This document shows, one piece after another, positions 1-9,549 of a stretch of 64,000 bases of DNA (positions within the stretch are counted from its first letter, which is position 1; each line of letters opens with the position of its first letter). The position numbers and the translations under genes are program-made. The notes beneath the pieces were generated by a model. That model saw only the letters and a list, made by a program, of their open reading frames with translations, was not told where the DNA came from and searched no databases. The stretch comes from Colwellia sp. C2M11 (lineage in GTDB: Bacteria; Pseudomonadota; Gammaproteobacteria; Enterobacterales; Alteromonadaceae): NCBI RefSeq assembly GCF_018860915.1, contig NZ_JAHKQD010000009.1, positions 123,455 through 187,454 on the forward strand, given 5' to 3'.

Positions 1-804
1 GTTAAAGCGAAAGACAGCTTGTTTCTTGATTTACAATCACTTGAACAATGGGGTGAATTTTCATTACCAGAATCAACTTGGTTGGCTTTTAATCGCTACG
101 CTTGCTGGATTGAACCTGTTTTAGTCAGCGAATGGGTGAAAACCATGGCGGGTTATGCGGGGAACAGCCAACACGCATCACCTGAAAACCAATACTATTT
201 ACATCAAGCGTTAAACTGGTTAGAGCCTGTGCGCACCACCACAGAAGTACGTAAACGTTTTGAGCAAGTAAAGCACAAGTCACCTGAAGTAGCGCAATGT
301 GTTTGGTCGGCTAAATCATTAAACGACAAATACGATATTGACCACAGCATGCCATTTTCGCGCTGGCCAAATAACGATTTATGGAATTTACTGCCCACCG
401 ATAGCGTTATCAACAATCAAAAAAGCGACCGTTTACCAACCGAACTCAAGTTAACGCAATCGAAAGAACGTATTCAACATTGGTGGCAAGCAGCATGGCT
501 TAATGATGTGACAACTGACAATAAAAAAGCCGATATAAATACAAAAGCTGCTACAACGGCACAGAAAGATGAAGTAAATGAGATGTCCGCTGGTTATGCA
601 ATCAGCACTAAGATGTTTCCTGAAACACCAGAAATCACCGCTGAAACACAAGTTGAAAACCGCCAACTTAAACGCTTTTTTGCCGAAGCGAATATTGCCT
701 TACCGGGGTTAAACTCAGACAATGAATCAATAGATGATTTGTTTGAAGCACTGGTAATGCAGCGCGGGCGATTGAAAGAAATGCAGCAGTTGAGAGAGTG
801 GTAG
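1..804 (+). CDS. HNH endonuclease domain protein (5' end missing)
   Basis: The reading frame is open to the window edge, so the start lies upstream and only the last 267 residues are seen. An HNH nuclease core is visible at about bases 325-440: a DHSMPF segment, then NNDLWNLLP, then NNQKSDRLP, matching the H, N and third-ligand positions of HNH nucleases that cut DNA with a bound metal. The C-terminal ~120 residues are polar and look like a linker plus a short helical tail; I do not recognise them. The gene converges with a PLD/helicase gene, the two stops being 45 bases apart, so they are not one operon. The HNH call is good; the biological role (restriction or defence) is inference. Confidence 0.75.
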   Translation, partial: VKAKDSLFLDLQSLEQWGEFSLPESTWLAFNRYACWIEPVLVSEWVKTMAGYAGNSQHASPENQYYLHQALNWLEPVRTTTEVRKRFEQVKHKSPEVAQCVWSAKSLNDKYDIDHSMPFSRWPNNDLWNLLPTDSVINNQKSDRLPTELKLTQSKERIQHWWQAAWLNDVTTDNKKADINTKAATTAQKDEVNEMSAGYAISTKMFPETPEITAETQVENRQLKRFFAEANIALPGLNSDNESIDDLFEALVMQRGRLKEMQQLREW

Positions 805-849
805 AATCAACCTCGTAAACAACTAACTTGATGAGTTTTTAATATATAA

Positions 850-3800
850 TTAACCCACCGCCAGCTTAGCTGTCTCATGCCACAAATACGCTGGCATGGG
901 ATGTTTTAATTTCCATGTAATATTCATTGGTTGGCTACCTTCATATTTTACAAAATCAACAGGGCCAAAGTTAACAAAACCCATAGTTCTACCGCTTTCA
1001 TCTTTGGCTTGTTCACGTACAAATAAAATGAAAGTTTTGTTGTTTTTCTTTTGCTCGATATAACCTAAACCACGTCCAGATGTAGGTTTGGCGTTATTTT
1101 GCGTTTGCCAATGGAATAAAGTCGGACTTATTGCGTAATCGTGATACATGGTGGTTGCTGTGAACTGACTTTCACATTTATTAAGGGTAACAAAAAGCAA
1201 TTCAGTATTAGCATTGGCTACATTAAGCACACCTTCACGGCTAGATGATTTTTTGCTAAAAGTACTATCACCAAAGGCCACAAGAATATGCTCTTTAGGA
1301 TAACGAACGTGCATACTTAATGGTGTGCTATCGACAACGGTATTCTTCACTTTTGGCATCGCAAACTCATTTACGTCTAAACGGTCAATTAATAACGCAA
1401 TAACTTCTGCTAACTCTGCTTGTAGTTCTGGATGTTTTAGCGCGGCTAAACTCTGTTCGATATTATCAAAACCAAGCTTATTACCTGCATTATCCCAAAA
1501 ATCGTAATGGCACATTAATGAAAGTAACTTTGCATCTTTATTGGTGTTTTCTACTGCACTTAATGAAAAATCAGCTTGTACTAATTTCTGTAAAAAACGC
1601 AAATGTGAAATAGAAGTACAGTTTAATAAACGGTTATTAATGGCACGATAGTATGCGGCATAAACTTCTTTTTCTTGTTCTGCTATTTCTTTGTCCTTTG
1701 CCTTGTTCACTAAAGTAAACCAACCACCAAACTTGCCGACTTTTACTTTATAAAGGTCTTCAAGCGCATATTGCTCATTAATATGCAAAAAATTAGTTAG
1801 CGTTAACGGAAGTGTTGTATCTTCTGAAAATTTATTAATTAAGCTAATAAACCGATTTTGATTTAAAGATGCGCGCCTGATATTACTTAAAATCATCGCT
1901 TGTGTTTTTTCTTGTAACTCAATACGACAACCTAAAGGTAGATGAGGGAAACCTTGCTTGATCTCTTTATCAATAGATTGGTTGGTTTTACCTGTTAGTG
2001 CTCTGAACTTACTTGAAAAGTCATACTCAGGCCGCGAATTGCCAACAAAATCTAAAATGGTACAACATTCTTTGTTATCGGTTAAACGTAAACCGCGCCC
2101 AAGTTGTTGCAAAAATATGGTTAAACTTTCGGTTGGTCGTAAAAACAATAAAGTATCTAGATCTGGAATATCGACACCTTCGTTAAAAATATCAACAACA
2201 AACAAAATGTTAATTTGTTTCGATTTTAACGCCTGCTGCATTACCTCGCGATCTTTGCTGTTGTCGCTGGTTAATACGCCACAAGCAATGCCTTTTAACG
2301 TGAACTTTTGCGCCATAAATGTGGCGTGTTCTTTACTGACACAAAAAGCTAATGCGCGCATTTGTGTTATGTCGGTTACGACTTCATCAAGGCTTTGTAA
2401 AATGCGTAAAACACGTTGATCGTTATGCGTATATAAATTGGTTAACTCAGCAATATCATAACGGCCTCTAGACCATGATATTTTGGTTAGGTCGGTATCA
2501 TCGTCAATAGCAAAGTATTGAAACGGTGAAAGGTGTCGTTGATTGATCGCTTCTGGTAATCGAATTTCTGCCGCGATGACGTTGCAAAAATCACTTAATA
2601 TATCTGTACCGTCATGGCGCTCTGGTGTTGCCGTTAAACCGAGTAATATTTTAGGGGTAAAGTGTTTTAATACTGCACGATAGCTGCTGGCAGAAACGTG
2701 ATGTACTTCATCAATAACAATGTAGTCAAAATAATCTTCACTCAAGTTAAGTGTATCTAATTGATTACTCATTTTTGAATTTAGGCTTTGAATAGAAGCA
2801 AACAAGTGTTGGTACTTATTTGGTTTGTTATTGCCAACCCATAATTCACCAAAGCTGCTATTTTTTAAAACGCCACGGTATGCACCTTGCGCTTGTTTTA
2901 AAATTTCTTCACGATGTGCAATAAATAGAAAATTAGCTTCTGGGTTATCACGGTAAAAATTGGCAAAATCAAATGCTGAAATAATAGTTTTACCTGTGCC
3001 TGTTGCGGCAACTACTAGGTTTCGGTAGCGATTATGTAATTCACGCTCAACTTGTAACTTTTCTAATATGGTTTGCTGGTGTGAATGCGGTTTTATATCA
3101 AAGTAGAAGTTAGCTGATGTATTACTAAAACTACCTTTGGCTTCTTGAAGTGCGTTAGTTAATTTTTCACGACTTTCTATTTCACCATCAAAGTATTCAA
3201 AGTCAGGTGATTCCCAGTAGGTTTCAAAGGTACTTAACGATTTTTCAATGATATGCGGAATTTCTTTAGAGGTAATTTTCAAGTTCCACTCTAAACCACT
3301 AGTTAACGCTGAATGCGATAAATTAGACGAGCCAATGTAGCCAGTATGAAAGCCCGTATTGCGCATAAACAAATAAGATTTAGCGTGTAACCGTTCGCGG
3401 TTGGTGTTGTAACTGAGTTTTACTTCGGTATTAGGAAGAGATGCTAAAAACTCAACCGCTTTGGCGTCCGTTGCACCCATATACGAGGTGGTAATTATTT
3501 TTAATTGTTTGCCACTCCGAGTAAAAGATTCTAATTCTTTTTTAAATATACGAATGCCAGCCCACTTAATAAATGATACTAGCCAATAGATTTTGTCAGA
3601 TGATTGTATTTCTCTTTTAATTTCAGTTTCTAACGAGATGCCTACATTACTGCCACAAAATAACTCACTTTGCGTTAGCCCTGTTATTGGCATGATGGCG
3701 TCAACGTATTTTGGGAGATCAGCAGAGATAGGATTAGCTTTATCAAATAGCGCGGTAAGTATTTTTCCTTGGCTGTCTAACAGGTTTTCACTAATGAGTT

Positions 3801-4050
3801 CTTCATCTTTAATATGAGTGCTTAGCCATTTAACGATAGTATTGGCTAAGTTAATTTGATCATGAATTCGAGTGTCACCACTAGGCACTGAGTCCATAGC
3901 TATTTCAATCAAACGGGTTAAGAATCTTGATAACCATGTTGCCGCTTCGCCAGCTTCTAGTTTTCTTTCACCAACATAAAAAGCGTCGCGGTCTAAATTA
4001 CTTTCAACTAACTGCGTGATTAACTGTTCGTAAATGCCAGTTTGATTCAT
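850..4050 (-). CDS. PLD-nuclease/DEAD-box SF2 helicase protein (DUF3427-like)
   Basis: 1066-residue protein. An N-terminal ~100-residue helical region is followed by a phospholipase D-like nuclease domain at about 130-280, with HAK at 222-224 and SSN at 241-243 (one HxK half-site, as in PLD nucleases that dimerise). A complete SF2 helicase follows: Walker A GTGKT at 351-355, DEVH at 447-450, TAT at 473-475, and motif VI QQLGRGLR near 648-655. The last ~350 residues fit the region called DUF3427 in similar proteins, though I assign that from memory of the architecture. Such nuclease-helicase fusions are usually accessory genes and several are linked to anti-phage or restriction functions; here that role is inference. 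It starts at ATG 4050, preceded by a purine-rich stretch (AGAGAAGGA). Confidence 0.85.
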   Translation of the reverse strand: MNQTGIYEQLITQLVESNLDRDAFYVGERKLEAGEAATWLSRFLTRLIEIAMDSVPSGDTRIHDQINLANTIVKWLSTHIKDEELISENLLDSQGKILTALFDKANPISADLPKYVDAIMPITGLTQSELFCGSNVGISLETEIKREIQSSDKIYWLVSFIKWAGIRIFKKELESFTRSGKQLKIITTSYMGATDAKAVEFLASLPNTEVKLSYNTNRERLHAKSYLFMRNTGFHTGYIGSSNLSHSALTSGLEWNLKITSKEIPHIIEKSLSTFETYWESPDFEYFDGEIESREKLTNALQEAKGSFSNTSANFYFDIKPHSHQQTILEKLQVERELHNRYRNLVVAATGTGKTIISAFDFANFYRDNPEANFLFIAHREEILKQAQGAYRGVLKNSSFGELWVGNNKPNKYQHLFASIQSLNSKMSNQLDTLNLSEDYFDYIVIDEVHHVSASSYRAVLKHFTPKILLGLTATPERHDGTDILSDFCNVIAAEIRLPEAINQRHLSPFQYFAIDDDTDLTKISWSRGRYDIAELTNLYTHNDQRVLRILQSLDEVVTDITQMRALAFCVSKEHATFMAQKFTLKGIACGVLTSDNSKDREVMQQALKSKQINILFVVDIFNEGVDIPDLDTLLFLRPTESLTIFLQQLGRGLRLTDNKECCTILDFVGNSRPEYDFSSKFRALTGKTNQSIDKEIKQGFPHLPLGCRIELQEKTQAMILSNIRRASLNQNRFISLINKFSEDTTLPLTLTNFLHINEQYALEDLYKVKVGKFGGWFTLVNKAKDKEIAEQEKEVYAAYYRAINNRLLNCTSISHLRFLQKLVQADFSLSAVENTNKDAKLLSLMCHYDFWDNAGNKLGFDNIEQSLAALKHPELQAELAEVIALLIDRLDVNEFAMPKVKNTVVDSTPLSMHVRYPKEHILVAFGDSTFSKKSSSREGVLNVANANTELLFVTLNKCESQFTATTMYHDYAISPTLFHWQTQNNAKPTSGRGLGYIEQKKNNKTFILFVREQAKDESGRTMGFVNFGPVDFVKYEGSQPMNITWKLKHPMPAYLWHETAKLAVG

Positions 4051-4313
4051 GAAAATCCTTCTCTATTTAATACTTCTAATTGCTTAAGGCAACGTCTTCG
4101 TCTTGTTTTTGCTGCCTTCCTTTATCGTCGGAGAATTGATACTTTGAGCTTTTTTATTTGAAGAGCATGGGCTATAACTTCCTTATTACATCAAGATATC
4201 AATATACAATATATTATATGAAGCTAATTAGAACGTTAAGTATTAAATATTATTAAAACCATTAGAATCAGCTTCGTTGAAACCTAACCCTAATATTTTT
4301 AACAATTACTAAA

Positions 4314-5573
4314 TTACTGTTTTTTGATCAGTTTAAATTGCTTTTTGCCGCGTTGGATAATCCAAAAACGGTCAAAGAGTGGAAAGTCTAACGATGCCTC
4401 TGCATGGTCGATTCGTTCGCCGTTCACTTTAATGGCATTATTGCTTATCAACTCTCTAGCAATACGCTTTGAATTAGCAAGCTTAGCGGTAACTAACAAG
4501 TCACATATATTACTATTGTGACCGATAGTGATAACGTCTAACCCGTCTAGTTCAAGTTGTGTTAGCTCTGATAAGCTTAATTGCTGCACATTGCCATTAA
4601 ATAGCGAAAAACTGATACGCATTGCACTGTTTAAACCTACTTCACCATGCACAAAATGCGTGAGTTGCTCGGCCAATATTTGCTGCGCCTTAGGTTTGCC
4701 TTTACTTAATTGATCGGTACGTTGAATGTCATCAATCTCTTCATTAGACAAGAAGGTGTAGTAACGTAGGAAGTGGTATACATCGGCATCGTCGGTGTTT
4801 AACCAAAACTGGTAAAAGGCATAAGGTGAGGTTTTGCTTGGGTCAAGCCAGATTGCGCCACCTTCGGTTTTACCAAACTTGGTGCCATCTGATTTAGTAA
4901 TGAGTGGCAGCGTTAACCCGTACACTTTAGTTTTATTAAGGCGACGAGTTAGATCAATACCACTCACAATATTGCCCCATTGGTCGTTACCGCCTATTTG
5001 TAAACAGCAGCCAAAACGTTTATTTAGCTCTGCAAAATCAAAAGACTGTAGTAATGAGTAACTAAATTCAGTAAACGAAAGTCCTTGCTCTGGACGCAGT
5101 AATCGTTGTTTGACCGACTCTTTATTTATCATTGCGTTAACAGAGAAATGCTTACCGACATCGCGAAAGAAATCGAGTATATTCACTGAGCCAATCCACT
5201 CGGCATTGTTTTGAATGGTTAGCGGTTGTGCTAAATGTGCCGTCATTACCTCTTGTATTTGTGCAGACAATGCATCAACCCATTGTTGAACCGTTTGCTT
5301 GGTGTTTAATGACCTTTCTGTGGCTTTAAAGCTTGGATCGCCTATTAAACCCGTTGCGCCACCAATTAAGGCAATACATTGATGGCCAGCATCTTGAAAT
5401 CGTTTTAGCATCAGCAACGGCACTAAGTGTCCAATATGCAAACTTCCTGCTGTTGGATCAAAGCCACAATAAACCACTTGCGGTGTTTGTAATAGCTTAC
5501 CAAGTTCTTCTTGCTGGCTGATTTGAGAAAGTAAACCGCGTTGGGATATATCGTTCAATAGTTGAGTGGTCAT
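4314..5573 (-). CDS. tyrS: Tyrosyl-tRNA synthetase
   Basis: 419-residue class I aminoacyl-tRNA synthetase that charges tRNA-Tyr in the cytoplasm. The ATP-binding HIGH motif is at residues 46-49 and the KMSKS-like loop reads KFGKT at 232-236, the usual bacterial TyrRS form. The tyrosine-pocket segment GGNDQWGN (194-201) is present. An S4 RNA-binding domain occupies about 350-415 ([18 protein letters not shown]). Length matches bacterial TyrRS. It starts at ATG 5573 with a weak AGAG ribosome-binding site. It is flanked by same-strand genes with gaps of over 100 bases, so probably monocistronic. No T-box or other leader is apparent. Confidence 0.98.
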   Translation of the reverse strand: MTTQLLNDISQRGLLSQISQQEELGKLLQTPQVVYCGFDPTAGSLHIGHLVPLLMLKRFQDAGHQCIALIGGATGLIGDPSFKATERSLNTKQTVQQWVDALSAQIQEVMTAHLAQPLTIQNNAEWIGSVNILDFFRDVGKHFSVNAMINKESVKQRLLRPEQGLSFTEFSYSLLQSFDFAELNKRFGCCLQIGGNDQWGNIVSGIDLTRRLNKTKVYGLTLPLITKSDGTKFGKTEGGAIWLDPSKTSPYAFYQFWLNTDDADVYHFLRYYTFLSNEEIDDIQRTDQLSKGKPKAQQILAEQLTHFVHGEVGLNSAMRISFSLFNGNVQQLSLSELTQLELDGLDVITIGHNSNICDLLVTAKLANSKRIARELISNNAIKVNGERIDHAEASLDFPLFDRFWIIQRGKKQFKLIKKQ

Positions 5574-5675
5574 ATTTTCGCTCTAGCTTTAACTGTTTTA
5601 TTTAAGTAATGAGTAAAGCTAGGTTAAAGAAGTTAATACATCTCAACAATGTCCCTAAAGGGATAGAGAATAGAA

Positions 5676-6470
5676 TTAATTGCGAGCGATATGATTTAAA
5701 AACAACTGAAATAATTCACTTAACGAAGCAACGTTGAGCTGTGAATATATGCGTTTTCGATGGTTTTTTACTGTGCCAATGGTTATCGACAAATGCGCGG
5801 CAACATCTTTAGAGTCATACCCTTGTACTAATAGCGCTGTTATTTCTTGCTCTCTTAACGTTAGTAGATCTTTACCAAAAGTAGCGACTCCTTCCTTGAT
5901 CGCTTGGCTGATATTGCTGTGTTTAGAGCTGCCTAAAACAAAGGTGTCATGTGACCAATGCTGATAACATAAAGCTTGTATTAGCGGGTAACGATTTTTT
6001 AATTGTTGCTTTTGTTGTTTGGTAAATTTTTTTTCTGTCTGCGTGTAGCCAAAGTAAATAACAACCCATCGTGCTGCATCAATACGCACCGTTAAGCCTA
6101 ATTCATCTTGCCAATTGGTTTCGTGGTAGAACGCCTGTTGGTAGTTTTTATATTCGCCAATATCTGAGATAACGTCTTGTAAGCTATATACGCCTTCAAT
6201 ATTATTTTGGGTTAAAGCAATATAAAACGGGTCGTAAACAAATGAATTTATTAAATAACGCTGAAAAAGTAACTCTCGTTTAGAATCAATAGAGTCATAC
6301 AGGTAGATGGGATGTTTGCCCTGTCGATAACCAAGAATAAGCAGACAATCATAGTCGATAAAAGCATCAATAAATTCAACTAGTTGTTGTGAGAAATTAA
6401 CACTATTAAGCGATGTTATACATTCTGCTAACAGGTTATATTCTTTATTTGTTGAATCTAACGTCATCAT
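5676..6470 (-). CDS. LuxR-family transcriptional regulator, orphan
   Basis: 264 residues. The C-terminal ~60 residues are a LuxR/FixJ helix-turn-helix: LTLREQEITALLVQGYDSKD, then the recognition helix in TIGTVKNHRKRIYSQLNV. The N-terminal ~190 residues resemble no receiver domain (no Asp pocket) and could be a PAS/GAF-like or autoinducer-type ligand domain; aromatic residues are frequent, but no autoinducer synthase gene is nearby. This makes it an orphan (solo) LuxR regulator with an unknown signal. Two ATG codons stand in tandem at 6470 and 6467, with a purine-rich AAGAGAT upstream. Targets cannot be read from the sequence. Confidence 0.85.
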   Translation of the reverse strand: MMTLDSTNKEYNLLAECITSLNSVNFSQQLVEFIDAFIDYDCLLILGYRQGKHPIYLYDSIDSKRELLFQRYLINSFVYDPFYIALTQNNIEGVYSLQDVISDIGEYKNYQQAFYHETNWQDELGLTVRIDAARWVVIYFGYTQTEKKFTKQQKQQLKNRYPLIQALCYQHWSHDTFVLGSSKHSNISQAIKEGVATFGKDLLTLREQEITALLVQGYDSKDVAAHLSITIGTVKNHRKRIYSQLNVASLSELFQLFLNHIARN

Positions 6471-6760
6471 TTAATCTCTTGGTATGCAGCAAAGGGTAGT
6501 AAACAAGCTTTCAGTATGGGTGTTATGTGCTGTAATTGTATCGTATCTGAGTATATTGATAAGTTTAATACCCGCTTCATTAATTAAGTGAACAATTTTA
6601 TACGTATAGCGTGTTGAAATATAGCAAGTCACTGAACAGGACAAGGAACAATTGGCTTAGGTGCTTGCTTGTTGATTGATATGTTTACAAACGTGTAACA
6701 ACTACTTGAATATTCTTAATAATCTCCCCATATATTTTAGATGACCGATTAGGAGAGCAG

Positions 6761-7036
6761 ATGGACTTATTAAATACAATTGATATAGATAGCATTGTTT
6801 ATTACTGCTTGGTCATTTTTTTTCTTTTATTTATATTTCGAGGAATGTATAGGTTAGTGGTTTGGAGTAAGAGGATGCCCAAAGGAGCCTTTGTATTTCT
6901 AGCTATTTTCCCGCTAATATCTATTTTTCCAATTCCAGCCCAAGAAATCAAAAAACTGGAAAGAATAAAGCAGGAAGAAGTACAAAATGAGGATGAAAGC
7001 GGTGAACCGCCTAATGACAATAACGGTAATGTTTAA
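6761..7036 (+). CDS. Small membrane protein, unknown function
   Basis: 91 residues with a strong ribosome-binding site (AGGAGAG) six bases before ATG 6761, which supports it as a real gene. Two hydrophobic segments lie at about 12-30 and 42-58, separated by a short basic loop (WSKRMPKGA), giving a likely two-pass inner-membrane protein. The last 30 residues are charged and acidic, with Glu, Asp, Asn and two Pro. No family is recognised. A REP-like hairpin follows 65 bases after the stop. Confidence 0.65.
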   Translation: MDLLNTIDIDSIVYYCLVIFFLLFIFRGMYRLVVWSKRMPKGAFVFLAIFPLISIFPIPAQEIKKLERIKQEEVQNEDESGEPPNDNNGNV

Positions 7037-7068
7037 CCTGATAATTTAGTAACAATAAGGTTCTTAAT

Positions 7069-7128
7069 ACGGAATCTCCAAGGGTAATAGCATAACGATT
7101 GAGATCCTGAATCGAGTTCAGTATGCCC
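7069..7128. repeat. REP-like palindromic repeat, copy 1
   Basis: Contains GAGATCCTGAATCGAGTTCA with a CTGAA/TTCAG hairpin at 7106-7120. The same unit occurs at 29204-29260, and (split by an insertion element) at 49717-49736 plus 50675-50692. Copies 1 and 2 also share TAATACGG and AGCATAAC upstream of the hairpin. It lies in the gap between two convergent genes, a usual REP position. Confidence 0.7.
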
Positions 7129-7130
7129 AA

Positions 7131-7649
7131 TTATTGAGTCGCAAGTGTAAAGTAGCTATGGTCGTTTAGGGCTTTGCTAATCATCATTGCACCCTCAAGT
7201 AAACTTACTGTGGTTATTGCAGCATGAGCGGGGTTAGCTTCGCCATTGGCGGTATGTGCAGCATGTAACCAAGTTAAGTTTTTATCAAAGAAGCGTTTTA
7301 CTTCAACTTGCACTTTTTCTGGTAAGCTTTCGTTTTGAGCACCTAATAATCCACATAAACACATTTTATCATCAGTTAGTAATGCACCTTTGAAAATTTG
7401 AGTGTAAATATCAATAGGGTTTTCGCCTCGTGCTTTAATGTCGTCAACATCACCTAATGCCGCTAAAAAAGCGTCGGTATATTGATGTGCTAGCTCAGCC
7501 CCTAAATCAGCTTTTGTAGGAAAGTGATAATGCACACTGGCACTCTTAATGCCTACTTCATTGGCAATTTCTCTAAAACTAAAATTGTTGTAACCGCCTT
7601 GGCGTACTTTATTTTCGGCGATTTTTAAGAGCTCTTCTTTTTTACTCAT
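7131..7649 (-). CDS. TetR/AcrR-family transcriptional regulator
   Basis: 172 residues from ATG 7649, chosen because AGGAAG lies six bases upstream; an in-frame longer version would add 17 residues with no ribosome-binding site. The N-terminal TetR helix-turn-helix is clear (FSFREIANEVGIKSASVHYH, then FPTKADL). The C-terminal part should be the ligand-binding and dimer domain; it carries a Cys pair (MCLCGLLG) typical of the YxaF/LmrA-like TetR_C subgroup. It is divergent from the VOC gene at 8150. The 500-base gap contains two related operator-like sites (7811 and 8030), so auto- and divergent repression is a reasonable inference. Confidence 0.92.
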   Translation of the reverse strand: MSKKEELLKIAENKVRQGGYNNFSFREIANEVGIKSASVHYHFPTKADLGAELAHQYTDAFLAALGDVDDIKARGENPIDIYTQIFKGALLTDDKMCLCGLLGAQNESLPEKVQVEVKRFFDKNLTWLHAAHTANGEANPAHAAITTVSLLEGAMMISKALNDHSYFTLATQ

Positions 7650-7810
7650 GATCATCTTCCTATGACTTGACGGGCAATTATCTAACAGTAGATTGTCCAT
7701 TACAAGGCATTTTACTTTGAAGAAATTGCAGTGAATTACATTAACTTTATTAACGTAATCAAGCTAGTCAGGCTTGGTGGCACTACGGATATCCAACCTT
7801 AAAAAAACAC

Positions 7811-7828
7811 CTACCTACCAAGTGATAG
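7811..7828. promoter_or_regulatory. Candidate TetR operator, site B
   Basis: CTACCTACCAAGTGATAG. Its first eight and last five bases (CTACCTAC and GATAG) equal those of the site at 8030-8047 in the same intergenic region. It is less palindromic than that site. It lies 162 bases upstream of the tetR start at 7649, so it may serve the tetR promoter. This is prediction from sequence only. Confidence 0.4.
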
Positions 7829-8025
7829 TTTATGTGCATCGTGAGCTTTGTTTAAGAGAATGTCAATTTTTATTGCTAATTATTAGCCTGTCTAAACCTC
7901 TGCTTGAAAGATTTAATAATTATTTGTTTTTTATAAAATAATAAAATTAACTTTTAAATCAAGTTGTTATGTTTTGTCTTACTAGTATTTATAAGTGTTT
8001 TTTAAGAACGGATTAAAATAAATCG

Positions 8026-8054
8026 TTGACTACCTACTGGTAGATAGATAGTAT
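8026..8054 (+). promoter_or_regulatory. Promoter with embedded TetR-type operator, site A
   Basis: A -35 element TTGACT (8026-8031) and -10 element TAGTAT (8049-8054) are separated by 17 bases. The spacer region is covered by an imperfect palindrome CTACCTACTGGTAGATAG (8030-8047; 14 of 18 positions symmetric, core CTACC/GGTAG perfect). An operator in this place would block RNA polymerase. It drives the VOC gene at 8150 and faces tetR. Confidence 0.6.
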
Positions 8055-8149
8055 TCCCTCGTTCGAAGCAAAATGTATTTATAAGGCTATTCCACTAACA
8101 ACTTACAAATATGTTTACTCATTTAACTTATAAAATGAAGGTATTAACA

Positions 8150-8518
8150 ATGATTGGATATACTACTATTGGTTCAAAAGACCTAGACAAAGCTGTTTCT
8201 TTTTACGATGCTTTACTTGAGCTAGTTGGCGGTAAAAGAGTAATGGAAATGGATAGAATTAAATTTTATGGAACAGAAGCTGGCGGTGCAATGTTAGCGG
8301 TATGTATTCCTCACAATAATGAAGAACAAAGTTGTGGTAATGGACAGCAAGTTGCTATTCCTGGTGGCTCTATTGAAGGTGCAAAAGCGCTTTATAATAA
8401 AGCAATTGAATTAGGCGCTACTGATGCTGGTGAACCTGGACAACGTTTTGATTTCTTCTATGGTTCATATGTTTATGATTTAGATGGAAATAAACTTTGT
8501 TTCTTCCATATGACTTAA
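8150..8518 (+). CDS. VOC (glyoxalase/bleomycin-resistance) family protein
   Basis: 122 residues from ATG 8150; GAAGG lies upstream at a suitable distance, and upstream in-frame starts (8111) lack one. One betaalphabeta VOC module is visible: IGYTTIGSKDLDKAVSFYD at the N-terminus and YVYDLDGNKLCFF at the C-terminus, the metal-ligand Glu position being occupied by other residues in this short copy. VOC proteins act as dimeric metalloenzymes or drug-binding proteins; the substrate is unknown. Expression is probably controlled by the TetR protein encoded divergently. A strong terminator follows immediately, so it is a single-gene transcript. Confidence 0.85.
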   Translation: MIGYTTIGSKDLDKAVSFYDALLELVGGKRVMEMDRIKFYGTEAGGAMLAVCIPHNNEEQSCGNGQQVAIPGGSIEGAKALYNKAIELGATDAGEPGQRFDFFYGSYVYDLDGNKLCFFHMT

Positions 8519-8541
8519 TCGTCAATAGTGAAATACACAGC

Positions 8542-8573
8542 AAAGGTCGATGTTTATCGACCTTTTGTTTTTA
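8542..8573 (+). terminator. Rho-independent terminator after the VOC gene
   Basis: A perfect 10-bp stem AAAGGTCGAT/ATCGACCTTT (8542-8551 and 8556-8565) with a GTTT loop, followed by TGTTTTTATT. Confidence 0.9.
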
Positions 8574-8626
8574 TTAACTAAGTTGAGCTTAGGTTAAGTT
8601 AGGTTAATTAAATTGAGGAACTAAAA

Positions 8627-9319
8627 ATGAAAATTGCTGCAGATTTTAGTCAACGTGTTGTTGTGCATAGCGACTCGCTTGAATGGATTGAATCACCTAT
8701 GCCGGGTGTGCATAGAAGACCCCTTGATAGAGTAGGCGCTGAAGTTGCTCGTGCGACAACCATAGTACGGTATGCGCCCGGTAGTGAATTTTCACCTCAT
8801 GTACACACGGGGGGTGAAGAATTTATTGTGCTTGAGGGTATATTTCAAGACGAACATGGCAGTTTTCCTGCTGGCTCTTATATTAGAAACCCACCGCAAT
8901 CTAAACATCAGCCAAGTTCAGCAACGGGTTGCGTTATATTGGTAAAGTTATGGCAGTTTCAGCCTAATGATAGAACGCATGTATGCTTGCAAACAGATTT
9001 TATGGGCAGTGTTCCCCATGCAGATTTTAAGGGAATACATGTTACTCCTTTGTATAAAGACCCTATTGAAGAAGTGAGCTTATTACATTTTGAACCGGGT
9101 GCTGAAATAACACTGAATGTAGCAAAGGGCGCTGAATTACTGGTATTGTCAGGCTCATTAAATGAGCAAAAAGATACGTTAACAAAGCATAGCTGGCTAC
9201 GTGTTCCTGTACATAGTGAAATTCACGCTAAAGCGGGTAAAAAAGGTGCAAAAGTTTGGCTTAAAACCGGTCATTTAATTGATATTGAAAATCAAATTAT
9301 GCGTGTGCAAAGCGCTTAA
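8627..9319 (+). CDS. ChrR-like cupin-domain protein
   Basis: 230 residues, likely two cupin barrels. The first shows motif 1 (PHVHTGGEEFIVLEG) and motif 2 (GSYIRNPPQSKHQP), which supply His/Glu metal ligands; the second, from about residue 140, is a degenerate copy (FEPGAEITLNVAKGAELLVL). This resembles the cupin domain of ChrR, the zinc anti-sigma factor that senses singlet oxygen, but the N-terminal zinc-finger anti-sigma part is absent and no ECF sigma gene adjoins. It is therefore more likely a stand-alone ChrR-cupin enzyme or sensor. GAGGAAC precedes ATG 8627. It sits after a terminator and has its own promoter region. Confidence 0.8.
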   Translation: MKIAADFSQRVVVHSDSLEWIESPMPGVHRRPLDRVGAEVARATTIVRYAPGSEFSPHVHTGGEEFIVLEGIFQDEHGSFPAGSYIRNPPQSKHQPSSATGCVILVKLWQFQPNDRTHVCLQTDFMGSVPHADFKGIHVTPLYKDPIEEVSLLHFEPGAEITLNVAKGAELLVLSGSLNEQKDTLTKHSWLRVPVHSEIHAKAGKKGAKVWLKTGHLIDIENQIMRVQSA

Positions 9320-9549
9320 TTTAACAGGTGTTTTACGATAAATTTTAAGTAAATCTGTCCGTTAGTAATCATTTAAAAATTGTTTTGATATTTAGTTTTT
9401 ACCCTTGGTAACTAACGTTTTGGCGTATTCTAACATTCGTTATTTACCGGATATTCTTGTTCAGCATAAAAGTATCGTTAATATAAGTTTTATGCAATGC
9501 GTGCTAGAATAGTAATAATCTTATTTTTTAGAACCATTAGGCGTATTTC

